Under the pieces are notes generated by a model. That model ran no database searches. It was not told the DNA's origin and was given only the letters and a program-made list of their open reading frames with translations. The position numbers were made by a program, and so were the translations under genes. Source: Frankia sp. R82 (GTDB taxonomy: Bacteria > Actinomycetota > Actinomycetes > Frankiales > Frankiaceae). Taken from it: a stretch of 38,239 nt of DNA. Numbering within the stretch: position 1 is the stretch's first letter; the number at the start of each line of letters is the position of its first letter. The DNA lies in contig NZ_JAMQQG010000040.1 of NCBI RefSeq assembly GCF_023716925.1, forward strand, positions 1-38,239, written 5' to 3'. Positions 1-9,444 of the stretch are shown here, one piece after another.

Positions 1-45
1 CGCCGTGTGATCGGCTGCGGGGCTTTGACCTGTCTCAACCTGACG

Positions 46-118
46 TGCGCTCGGAGGGAATCGAACCCCCAACCTTCTGATCCGTAGTCAGATGCTCTGT
101 CCGTTGAGCTACGAGCGC
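46..118 (-). tRNA. tRNA-Arg (anticodon ACG)
   Basis: Read on the minus strand, the segment folds into a complete cloverleaf. The 7-bp acceptor stem is GCGCTCG/CGAGCGC (118-112 with 53-47). The D arm is GCTC...GAGC. The anticodon stem TCTGA/TCAGA encloses the loop CTACGGA, giving anticodon ACG. The T arm is GGGGG-TTCGAAT-CCCTC, and an A discriminator lies at 46. The 3' CCA is not encoded. ACG reads CGN arginine codons after A34-to-I editing. A short inverted repeat (123-137) lies just upstream of the tRNA 5' end. Confidence 0.95.
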
Positions 119-673
119 GTGCCCGCCACCGTGGCGGCCGGCGTTGCCAGCTTACAGCACGCCGACGGCGACTCCGGCACCCGGACCGCGTCGGGGCGAT
201 CGTAGTCCGTCCGATGCCCGGAGTAAGTGATCTACGTGGGTCGGAGGCCGCGGGGTGAGCCACGGCGGACCGGACAGGTCGGCGGCCCCGGACACGTCCA
301 AGCCTCGGGGCGCGCTGGGCCGATGCCTCGGGAGGGTGGATCAACGACGATGCCCCACGTATCGACCGTGCCCGCATACCGGCCCGGCCCAGCCGGAGTC
401 GGCACGCGTCCATGGCCACGCCGGCGATGTCCGGCCTGCCTGCGGGCCTCGCGCTCGATCCGCCCGATTGAGCGGGAGTACGCGAAAGGGCCGCTCGGAC
501 CTCGGCGCCCAGCAATCCCGGAACCCGGTTGTCCGGGCGGGGGTTACGGACCTTTTCCCCGACACCGGCCACGTACGATCTGTAGGGATCTCCTCGGGCG
601 GACGGCTGTTCTGGTGTCGGGTTCCGGCTGCACGGGGACGGTCCGTGTCAGCGGCGGATCAGGCCTCGGGGGA
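119..673. other. Intergenic region between tRNA-Arg and the TIR gene
   Basis: About 555 bp without a convincing gene. The TIR reading frame stays open upstream to 227, but that translation is Arg/Gly/Pro-rich with no domain-like character, so I do not treat it as coding. A small inverted repeat, CCGCCAC-C-GTGGCGG, sits at 123-137. The TIR gene promoter must lie here, but I cannot pick out a clear -35/-10 pair. Confidence 0.5.
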
Positions 674-2122
674 ATGGTGACGCAGCGGTTGACCGACGAG
701 GAGATACGCGAGCTCGCGCGCGCCTTCTACCGTCAGATCGAGGTCCTGTCCCTGCTCGAGCGGGCCGGGCTGGAGCGTCACCAGCAGCCGTCCTGGTCAG
801 GTCAGAGCGCGCAGGAGTACTGGCAGGGGATCAATCGGCTGGTCGAGTCCGGCCAGCTGCCCGACGGGCGCCTGAAGATCCTTACTGCGGCCGGGCGTGA
901 CTTCAAGGCCAACAGGACCTTCCTCAAGGGCATCGAGCAGGCTGCCGCCGCGGCGCCGGCGGGCGTCCTGCTCGCGGTCGACTCGGTGGTGCTGATGGCG
1001 GATGGCACCTTGGTGCCGGTGGACTGGCGGCTGGGTCTGGCCGGCATCGTCGATGACGCCGCGCGGCGATGTGGCCTCGCGGTGGGCACCATCGTCCACC
1101 GGCAGCGGGATACCAGTCTGACGGGTGCGGTCCGGGACCGCGCGGCTGCGCCGATGCTCGTCGGGGCCTTCGCGGCCGAGCTGGCCGGTGCGCTGGCGGT
1201 CCATAACGGCGAACGGGTGGGTGCGGAGCGGGTACGGCTCCGACTCGCCCTGCATGCCACCGCCGACGCACCTCCAGCCGCACCCGGCGCCGGTGCGGGC
1301 GCCGACAACCCCAGCCCCGCGCTCGACGGGCCGGCGGCGGCGCTGACCCATCGCCTCGTCGACGCGCCGGGACTGAGCCAGCTCCTGCGCAGCGACCCGG
1401 CGGCTGATCTGGGCGTGATCCTGTCGTCCGCCCTTTACGACGCAACGGTTCGCCACAGCGTGCACGGCCTTGATCCCACGGTGTTCCGCGAGATCAAGAT
1501 CGATCTTCCCCGTGGTGTCCCGGTTCTGCCGGCCGTGCGCTCCGCCTGGGTGACGGTTCCACGCCCGGCCACCGGCTCGGCGAGCGATGCCGCGGCCCGC
1601 CCCGGGCAGGCCGCGAACGGCCTGGCGCCGTACCACCCTCGGCCGGCGGCGGTTCCCGGAGACCACCGGTGGGACTACCTCATCTCGGTCGCGGACGAGG
1701 ACGGCGGCTGGGGTGCGTGGATCGCCTGGGAGCTGGAACAACGCGGTTTTCTGGTGCACCTGCAGGCCTGGGACGTCCTCCCGGGGAACAATCCGGTGAT
1801 CCAGATGGACCAGGCGGTTCGCCACGCCGAGAAGACCCTTCTGGTGCTGTCGGAGAATTATCTGCGGGCGCCGGAGGTCCAGGTTCAGTGGACGATCGCC
1901 TGGCGTGGCGACCCCACCGGAATTCAGCGGCGGCTGGTGCCGGTGCGGGTCGCCGCATGCCGACCGGAAGGCATACTGCACGGAATTTCCTATATCGACC
2001 TGGTCGACCTGGACGATTCCGACGCCCGGGAAGCCTTCCACCGTGGCATCGATGCGGTGCTGCGCGGCCGTAACCGCCCGACCTCCCCGCCGCCCTTCCC
2101 CGGCCCACGCGCTCAGTCCTGA
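674..2122 (+). CDS. EAD1-like / cyclase-like / TIR domain protein (putative immune or signalling effector)
   Basis: A 482-residue protein with three regions. Residues ~4-86 (LTDEEIRELARAFY, then a conserved W..Y...I..L...G.L pattern) resemble Effector-Associated Domain 1, an adaptor that joins conflict-system proteins by like-with-like contacts. Residues ~97-300 resemble the nucleotidyl-cyclase-like domain of actinobacterial effectors: VDSVV near 100, HNGERVG..RVRLRLALHA in the middle, then LDGPAAALTHRLVDAP. The expected second acidic/glycine loop is not recognisable. Residues ~333-465 form a TIR domain (WDYLISVADED, WIAWELE, QAWDVLPGN, TLLVLSENYL, DPTGIQRRLVPVRV). The position normally occupied by Glu in the family's 'EW' motif is Gln405, and SYA is SVA, so NADase activity is doubtful. 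I chose ATG 674 because GGGG lies just upstream and the EAD begins at once. It stands alone, with no partner gene next to it. Domain assignments are by eye. Confidence 0.8.
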   Translation: MVTQRLTDEEIRELARAFYRQIEVLSLLERAGLERHQQPSWSGQSAQEYWQGINRLVESGQLPDGRLKILTAAGRDFKANRTFLKGIEQAAAAAPAGVLLAVDSVVLMADGTLVPVDWRLGLAGIVDDAARRCGLAVGTIVHRQRDTSLTGAVRDRAAAPMLVGAFAAELAGALAVHNGERVGAERVRLRLALHATADAPPAAPGAGAGADNPSPALDGPAAALTHRLVDAPGLSQLLRSDPAADLGVILSSALYDATVRHSVHGLDPTVFREIKIDLPRGVPVLPAVRSAWVTVPRPATGSASDAAARPGQAANGLAPYHPRPAAVPGDHRWDYLISVADEDGGWGAWIAWELEQRGFLVHLQAWDVLPGNNPVIQMDQAVRHAEKTLLVLSENYLRAPEVQVQWTIAWRGDPTGIQRRLVPVRVAACRPEGILHGISYIDLVDLDDSDAREAFHRGIDAVLRGRNRPTSPPPFPGPRAQS

Positions 2123-2166
2123 CCGGCCCTGTGGTCAGCGCGGGCCGTTCGAGGAAACCCGGCGGA

Positions 2167-2205
2167 TCCGGCACCGTCCGGTTCGTTTCTGCGGACGGTG
2201 CCGGA
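2167..2205. terminator. Bidirectional hairpin terminator between convergent genes
   Basis: A perfect 14-bp inverted repeat (2167-2180 with 2192-2205) encloses an 11-nt loop. It lies between the stop of the TIR gene and the stop of thiC, which converge. There is no T-tract, as is common for actinobacterial hairpin terminators, so it could serve both strands. Confidence 0.75.
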
Positions 2206-2223
2206 CGGCGCGGACAGCAACGG

Positions 2224-4174
<1,951 letters not shown>

Positions 4175-4199
4175 CGATGTGCGATGTGCGATTACGGCA

Positions 4200-4229
4200 A
4201 GAATAGGCCACCGGAGTTCCGCTCGTCCA
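4200..4229 (-). promoter_or_regulatory. Candidate thiC promoter
   Basis: On the minus strand, TGGACG (4229-4224) and TATTCT (4205-4200) are separated by 18 bp, a plausible sigma70-type -35/-10 pair placed just before the riboswitch. Between it and the aptamer lies a 7-bp direct repeat, ACATCGC on the minus strand, in two full copies plus a partial one at 4174-4193. Assignment is by eye. Confidence 0.45.
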
Positions 4230-4260
4230 CGAAAACCCGTTTTCCTGTCGACCGCCGCGG

Positions 4261-5910
4261 TCAGTCCGAGTCCGCGGCGGATGGCGCCGCCTGTCCCAGG
4301 TAGCTGACCTCGATGAGGTCGGGACGTGCGGTGAGTTCGGCGGCGGACGCGGTCAGTGCGACCCGTCCGCGGTCGAGGACGTAGCCGCGGTCGGCGACCC
4401 GTAGCGCGAGCGCGGCGAACTGCTCGACGAGCAGCACCCCGGTGGACGTCTCCGCCGCGATGGTGCGCAGCAGCTCGAGCAGCCGCGGTGCCACACCGGG
4501 CGCCAGGCCGAAGGACAGCTCGTCCACCAGCAGCAGCCGCGGCCGGCGGACCAGGGCGACGGCGAGCGCCAGCCGCTGGCGTTCCCCGCCGGAAAGCTCT
4601 CCGGCCGGCCGGTCGAGCAGGCCGGTCAGCGGCGGGAACCAGCCGAGGACCCGGTCGATCTCGCCGCGGTGGGCCCGTCCGGCCGCCATCCGCAGGTTCT
4701 CCCGGACGGTCAGCCGGCCCAGCGCGCCCCGGCCCTGCGGGACGACGGCCAGGCCCCGGCGGGCCAGTGCGCTCGGCACCGGCCGGCGCACCCGCTCCCC
4801 CAGCAGGGTGAGCCGCCCGGCGGTGACCGGCAGCTGGCCGGCCGCGGTGCGGATCAGCGTCGTCTTGCCCGCGCCGTTCGCCCCGAGCAGCGCCACGATC
4901 TCCCCGGCCCGCACCGTCAGCGACACCTCACGCAGCACCGGACCCTCGTGATAGCCGCTGGTCACCGCCGCCAGTGCCAGCAGCTCCTCCCCCACCCCGC
5001 CGGGGGCCTGCGACGCCCCGCGACTCGACGCCCCCGACGCCCCCGACGCGGCCGACGCCCCTGACACGGCCGACACGGCCGACACGGCCGCGGGCGGGTC
5101 GGGGGGTGCCTCGGTGGTCTCGCCGAGGTAGGCGGCCCGCACCGCGGGGTCGGCACGAACGGCGTCGGGACGGCCTCCGGTGACGATCCGGCCGCGGTCC
5201 AGGACGAGCACGTGGTCGCAGACGTCGAAGACGAGCCGCAGGTCATGGTCGACGAGCAGGACAGCCACGCCACGACTGGCGATCCGGCGGATCCGGGCGG
5301 CGAGGTCCGTCCGGTCGGCGGGGTCGAGACCGGCGGCGGGCTCGTCGAGCAGTAGGACACCGGGTTCGCCGGCCAAGGCCCGTCCCACGGCGACGGCGGC
5401 CCGCTCGTCATGGGTCAGCGTCGCCGGCAGCAGACCCGCGATCGGCTCCAATCCGAACTCCCCGGCCCGCGGCCCGCCGGAGCCCGCAGGTGGCCCGCCG
5501 GAGCCCGCATGCGGCCCACGGGCGCGCAAGCCCCTGGGCCGCGGTTCGCCGGAGCGCGGTTCGCCGGAGCGCGGTTCGCCCGAGTGCGAACTCGACGGGG
5601 CGACGACGGCGAGGTTCTCCTCGACGTCCAGGCTGTCGAACAGTTCCAGGGCCTGGAAGGTACGGGCGAGGCCGTGGCGGGCCCGGGCATGCGGCGGCAG
5701 GCCGGCCAGCGGGACACCGTCCAGCGTGATCTCGCCAGAGAAGATCGCCGCGAAGCCGGTGAGGGCATCGATGAGGGTTGTCTTGCCGGCGCCGTTCGGG
5801 CCGATCAGACCGGTGACGCTGCCCGCGGCCAGGGTGAACGAGACGTCCTCGACGATACGGGCGCGGCCCTGCCCGGCGGACAGGCCCACGACGTCCAACC
5901 GGCCGCTCAT
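4261..5910 (-). CDS. Fused LivG-LivF branched-chain amino acid ABC transporter ATPase
   Basis: A 549-residue cytoplasmic protein with two ABC ATPase domains that are normally separate subunits. The first (LivG-like, ~1-270) has Walker A GPNGAGKTT at 37-45, a Walker B ending LLLDEP and the H-loop LVDHD. Its signature is LTHDERAAVAVGRAL from residue 165, lacking the usual SGG/SYGE. The second (LivF-like, ~305-540) has GANGAGKTT, ELSGGERQRLALA, LLLVDELSFGLAP and LLVEQ. Two low-complexity insertions occur: GEPRS/AGSGGP repeats inside the first domain and a Ser/Ala/Val-rich linker between domains. The ATG overlaps the stop of the fused permease gene (ATGA, 5907-5910), so translation is probably coupled. 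Substrate is inferred from family, not shown. Confidence 0.92.
   Translation of the reverse strand: MSGRLDVVGLSAGQGRARIVEDVSFTLAAGSVTGLIGPNGAGKTTLIDALTGFAAIFSGEITLDGVPLAGLPPHARARHGLARTFQALELFDSLDVEENLAVVAPSSSHSGEPRSGEPRSGEPRPRGLRARGPHAGSGGPPAGSGGPRAGEFGLEPIAGLLPATLTHDERAAVAVGRALAGEPGVLLLDEPAAGLDPADRTDLAARIRRIASRGVAVLLVDHDLRLVFDVCDHVLVLDRGRIVTGGRPDAVRADPAVRAAYLGETTEAPPDPPAAVSAVSAVSGASAASGASGASSRGASQAPGGVGEELLALAAVTSGYHEGPVLREVSLTVRAGEIVALLGANGAGKTTLIRTAAGQLPVTAGRLTLLGERVRRPVPSALARRGLAVVPQGRGALGRLTVRENLRMAAGRAHRGEIDRVLGWFPPLTGLLDRPAGELSGGERQRLALAVALVRRPRLLLVDELSFGLAPGVAPRLLELLRTIAAETSTGVLLVEQFAALALRVADRGYVLDRGRVALTASAAELTARPDLIEVSYLGQAAPSAADSD
5541..5585. repeat. Three 15-bp tandem repeats inside the ATPase gene
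   Basis: The unit GCGGTTCGCCGGAGC occurs three times in a row (5541-5555, 5556-5570, 5571-5585; the last copy is slightly diverged). It encodes the in-frame five-residue repeat GEPRS on the minus strand. The length change is a multiple of three, so slippage alters only an insertion loop of the first ATPase domain. Confidence 0.85.
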
Positions 5911-8087
5911 GCGGCACCGCCTGAGCGGTCGGCGCGATGCGCACCGACGGGACGGCCCGAGCCGGTTGAACGACCGGAGCCGGCGGGGCGGCGGCTGGTG
6001 GGCAACCAGCCGAAGGCGGGCAGCCAGCCGGGCAGCGCGGCCAGCCGGGCGTCCACGCCCCCGGACCGGCCGCTGGGATCCGGGCTGCCGTCCGGCGGTG
6101 CCGCGTCGCGCCGCGAGGTCCGGGCGGGGCGGTGGACGAGGCCCGCGGGGCGCAGCACGGCGAGCGCGACCACGGCAAGTCCACACAGCACCTGTTGGTA
6201 CTCGCCAAGCCCGAACATCCGGTCGAGGGCGGTGAAGACCAGCCCGTTGGGGGCGAGCAGGCCCGCGACCACCGCCCCGCCGACGCTGGTCACTCCGCCG
6301 ACGGCAGCGATCGCGAGAAACAGCAGCGACGCGGTCACGCCGAACGAGTCCAGCGAGAGCCGACCCTGGCTGTAGCCGATGAGGCAGCCGCCGAGGCCGG
6401 CGATCGCGGCCGACAGGGTGAACGCCAGGATCTTGGTGCGGCGCACGTCGATCCCGGCGGCCGCGGCGGCGCGCTCGTTCGCCCGCACGGCGAGCATCTC
6501 CCGGCCCAGCGGCGCGGTGCGCAGCCGGGCGACCCCGTAGCCGCAGGCGGCGAGCACCGCCAGGGTCAGCAGACCGTAGCGGGTGCGGGGGAAACCATCG
6601 CCGGAGATGCCGAGGTCCAGGCCGAACACTGTGGGGCTTGGCACCGACGAGCCCTTGAGACCGCCGGTGACCAGCGGATTGCCGAACACCGCCTGCTGGA
6701 TCGCGACACCCGCCACCAGCGTGATGAGCGCGAGATCCACCCCGCGCAGCCGCCGCGACACCACGCCGAGGAACAGCCCGGCGGCGGCGGCCGCGATCGT
6801 GGCCAGGATCGGGGCGATCGGGAAGGGCACCCCAAGCTCACCCTGCAGCCGGGCCAGCAGGAATCCGGCGACCCCGGCCAGGGTCATCTGGGCCAGCGAC
6901 AGCTGGCCGACATACCCGGTGAGCACCACGAACGACAGGCAGACCACCGCCGCGGCGAGGCTGCGTTCCAGGCCGAGTCGGTAGTTCCCGGCCAGCACGA
7001 ACAGGGCGATCACCCCGACGACGACGCCGACGAGCAGACCGGCCAGCGGACGGCGGGACGGCGTGACCACGGGCAGCGGTGCGGTCGCCACCGCGCCCGC
7101 GGACCGGCCCGGGATGAGCGTGCCGCGCCGCCCGGCGACGACCAGCACGCCGATCATCGGGATCAGCTCGCGCATGCCCTGCTGGTTGAGCCAGGACACG
7201 TCCTGCTGCAACGGCAGCAGCACCGCCTGCGCCATGCCGATGGCGAGCGCGCCGGCCACGGTCAGCCCGAACGACGACAGCCCGCCGATCAGCGCCGCGG
7301 CGAGCGCCGGGACGACCAGCAGCGAGTAACCGGTCGGGTTCAGCGAGCTGATCGGGGCGACGAGAATGCCGGCTAGGGCCGCGAGCACGGCGGCGAGCAT
7401 CCAGTTCACCGCCGCGATCCACGCCGGGCGCCGACCCAGCAGGGCCGTGGTCTCCTCGTCGTCCGCGACGGCCCGGGTGGCCAGACCGAACATCGTCCAG
7501 CGGGACACCGCCCACAGCCCGACCGCGGCCACGACGACGATCGCGGCGAGTAGCAGCCGGTCACTGGACACGGTCGCGCCGGCCACGTGCAGGGCGTGCT
7601 GGGGCAGCACCGGGGTGAGGAACCGGTTGCCGGTGCCGAACTGGATCACTGCCACCTGCTGCAGAGCAATGGTGAGCCCGACCGCGGCGACCACCGTCAT
7701 CATCGGCTGGGCGCGGCGCAGCGGACGGAACACGAGCAGGTAGGTGACCAGCGAGAGCAACGCCGCCATCACCAGCGAGACAGTCAGCGCCAGCGCGAAC
7801 GACGGGGTATCCGTCAGATGAATTCGTGGCGGCAATCCGACGACCGGCAGGACGAGATCCCCGACCTCGCGGAGTTCGGCATATTGATATGTCGCATACA
7901 TGGCGAAAGCGCCATGTGCGATGTTGATGACGCCGGACGCCCGGTAGGTGAGCACCAGCCCCAGGCCCAGCGCCGCGTACACCGCGCCTGGTCCCAGGCC
8001 CAACAGCAGGGCGGCTACATACGTGTCCACGGGGCTCCCGAGCAGGCGGACGACATCCCGGCCGGCCGGCGGGCGCGCGGACGACAC
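5907..8087 (-). CDS. Fused LivH-LivM branched-chain amino acid ABC transporter permease
   Basis: A 726-residue integral membrane protein. The N-terminal half (~20-320) is LivH-like: LLGLGPGAVYAALGLGLVLTYRASGVINIAHGAFAM, then repeated hydrophobic helices and AALIGGLSSFG. The C-terminal half (~345-650) is LivM-like: AAAVVCLSFVVLTGYVGQLSLAQ, AVRANERAAAAAGIDVRRTKILAFTLSAAIAGLGG, AVGGVTSVGGAVVAGLLAP. The last ~70 residues are a Pro/Gly/Ser/Arg-rich cytoplasmic tail. Start GTG 8087 is uncertain; GTG 8030 has GGGAG upstream but is only 4 nt away and would cut into the first helix region. It is operonic with the fused ATPase downstream and divergent from the binding protein gene. Confidence 0.92.
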   Translation of the reverse strand: MSSARPPAGRDVVRLLGSPVDTYVAALLLGLGPGAVYAALGLGLVLTYRASGVINIAHGAFAMYATYQYAELREVGDLVLPVVGLPPRIHLTDTPSFALALTVSLVMAALLSLVTYLLVFRPLRRAQPMMTVVAAVGLTIALQQVAVIQFGTGNRFLTPVLPQHALHVAGATVSSDRLLLAAIVVVAAVGLWAVSRWTMFGLATRAVADDEETTALLGRRPAWIAAVNWMLAAVLAALAGILVAPISSLNPTGYSLLVVPALAAALIGGLSSFGLTVAGALAIGMAQAVLLPLQQDVSWLNQQGMRELIPMIGVLVVAGRRGTLIPGRSAGAVATAPLPVVTPSRRPLAGLLVGVVVGVIALFVLAGNYRLGLERSLAAAVVCLSFVVLTGYVGQLSLAQMTLAGVAGFLLARLQGELGVPFPIAPILATIAAAAAGLFLGVVSRRLRGVDLALITLVAGVAIQQAVFGNPLVTGGLKGSSVPSPTVFGLDLGISGDGFPRTRYGLLTLAVLAACGYGVARLRTAPLGREMLAVRANERAAAAAGIDVRRTKILAFTLSAAIAGLGGCLIGYSQGRLSLDSFGVTASLLFLAIAAVGGVTSVGGAVVAGLLAPNGLVFTALDRMFGLGEYQQVLCGLAVVALAVLRPAGLVHRPARTSRRDAAPPDGSPDPSGRSGGVDARLAALPGWLPAFGWLPTSRRPAGSGRSTGSGRPVGAHRADRSGGAA

Positions 8088-8192
8088 GGTGGACGGGGCG
8101 GTGCGGGCGTGCTCATCGCATCATGTCCGTTCGGCCGGGTCGGCGCTTCCCCGTCCGGAATCCAGGTGGGTGGGAGTGTAACTTGACCGCCC
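8088..8192. promoter_or_regulatory. Divergent promoter region of the Liv-type importer
   Basis: A 105-bp gap separates the divergent starts of the fused permease (minus) and the binding lipoprotein (plus), so both promoters and any shared operator must lie here. On the plus strand TGTAAC at about 8177-8182 could be a -10, which would give a very short leader before GTG 8193. I see no clear -35. Confidence 0.4.
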
Positions 8193-9428
8193 GTGAGACA
8201 AGCTTCCCGCGCCCTGTTCGCCTTCTCCGTCGTCCTCTCCGTCGCCGTCGCCGGTGTCGGATGCACGAGCCAGCGCGGTGGCTCGTCCGGCGGCGTATCT
8301 CCCGGCGCCTCGGCCAGCACGCTGACCGGCACGCCGATCACCCTCGGTTTCGTCACCGTCGAGAACTCCGCCCTCGGCTCCTACCCGGAAACGCGCCGCG
8401 CCGCGCAGGCCGCGGTGAACCGGGCGAACTCCACGCTCGGTGGGGTCGGTGGCCGCCCGCTGCGGCTGGCCACCTGTGCCACCGACGGGTCGCCGGAATC
8501 GTCCCAGAACTGCGCCAACCAGCTTGTGGCGGAAAAGCCGGTCGCGGTCGTCGGCGGAATCGACTTCGGCACCCAGGCCGCGATGCCCATCTACGAGTCG
8601 GCACACATACCGTACGTCACCGGATCGCCACAGCTGTCCGGTGAGCTCGATTCGAAAAACGCGTTCGCCCTGTCGGGCGGTTCGGTCGCGGAGCTGCTCG
8701 GCCTCACCGAGTACCTGACGTCGACGAAGCACATCCGCAGTGCGCACGCACTGTACGTGGACCTGCCCGGGCTGCTGACTGCGGCGATCCAGGGTTCGCA
8801 GAACATCCTGCGCAAGAAGGGGGTCACCGACGTCAAGCTCATCGCCGAGAAGGCGGACGCCGCCGATTTCGCCCCCGCGGTGACCCAGGCCGCCGCCGGC
8901 AACCCGGATGCGATCATCGTGGTGTTCCAGGCGGCGGCGTGTGCCCGCATCGCCCAGGCGGCCGCCTCGCTGAACGTGCGCAGCGACATCTACTTCGTCG
9001 GTGCCTGCGCCTCCCCGGCGGTGCCGCGGGCCGCTGGCGGGAAGACCGCGAATCTGTACTTCGCCTCCAGCTACCTGCCGGTTCCCGCCAGCGGCGGGGA
9101 CGCTGACACGGCCGCCTTCCGGGCGGCAGTGCCGGACGCCGACCGCACCTCCGCCTCCCAGGGGGCGTTCTCCACCGTGCTGGACCTGCGGGCGCTGCTG
9201 GCGAAGCTTCCCCAGCCGAACGCGGCAGCATTGACCACCGCCCTGCAGGCCACGTCGAACGAGCCGAACGTGATGGCCCACCCGTACACCTGCGACGGCA
9301 AGCAGCTCAGCATCTTCCCGGCGGTGTGCAACTCCGCGGTCCGGCTGCTGCGCTGGCAGAACAACGCCTTCACCGATGTCACCGGCAGCTGGGTGGACGG
9401 CCGCCAGCTGACCAGCCTGATCAACTGA
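8193..9428 (+). CDS. ABC transporter substrate-binding lipoprotein (Leu/Ile/Val-binding type)
   Basis: A 411-residue exported binding protein. It has an Arg-containing N-terminus, a hydrophobic stretch (~8-22) and the lipobox-like VAGVGC with Cys at ~24, so it is probably lipid-anchored outside the membrane. After a Gly/Ser linker the mature part shows the two-lobe periplasmic-binding-protein type I pattern: TPITLGFVTVEN, VNRANSTLGGVGGRPLRL, VVGGIDFGTQAAMPIYE, then NPDAIIVVFQAAACARIAQAA. It is divergent from the fused permease/ATPase operon, and the three genes together would make a complete importer. Ligand cannot be told from sequence; amides, urea or short peptides are alternatives to branched-chain amino acids. 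Confidence 0.9.
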   Translation: MRQASRALFAFSVVLSVAVAGVGCTSQRGGSSGGVSPGASASTLTGTPITLGFVTVENSALGSYPETRRAAQAAVNRANSTLGGVGGRPLRLATCATDGSPESSQNCANQLVAEKPVAVVGGIDFGTQAAMPIYESAHIPYVTGSPQLSGELDSKNAFALSGGSVAELLGLTEYLTSTKHIRSAHALYVDLPGLLTAAIQGSQNILRKKGVTDVKLIAEKADAADFAPAVTQAAAGNPDAIIVVFQAAACARIAQAAASLNVRSDIYFVGACASPAVPRAAGGKTANLYFASSYLPVPASGGDADTAAFRAAVPDADRTSASQGAFSTVLDLRALLAKLPQPNAAALTTALQATSNEPNVMAHPYTCDGKQLSIFPAVCNSAVRLLRWQNNAFTDVTGSWVDGRQLTSLIN

Positions 9429-9444
9429 CGGCCGTCCGCCGGCT

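Noticed and set aside
227-673. Upstream extension of the TIR protein (about 149 residues more)
   Set aside because: The translation is Arg/Gly/Pro-rich with no domain, and a good start with G-rich ribosome site lies directly before the EAD1-like domain at 674.
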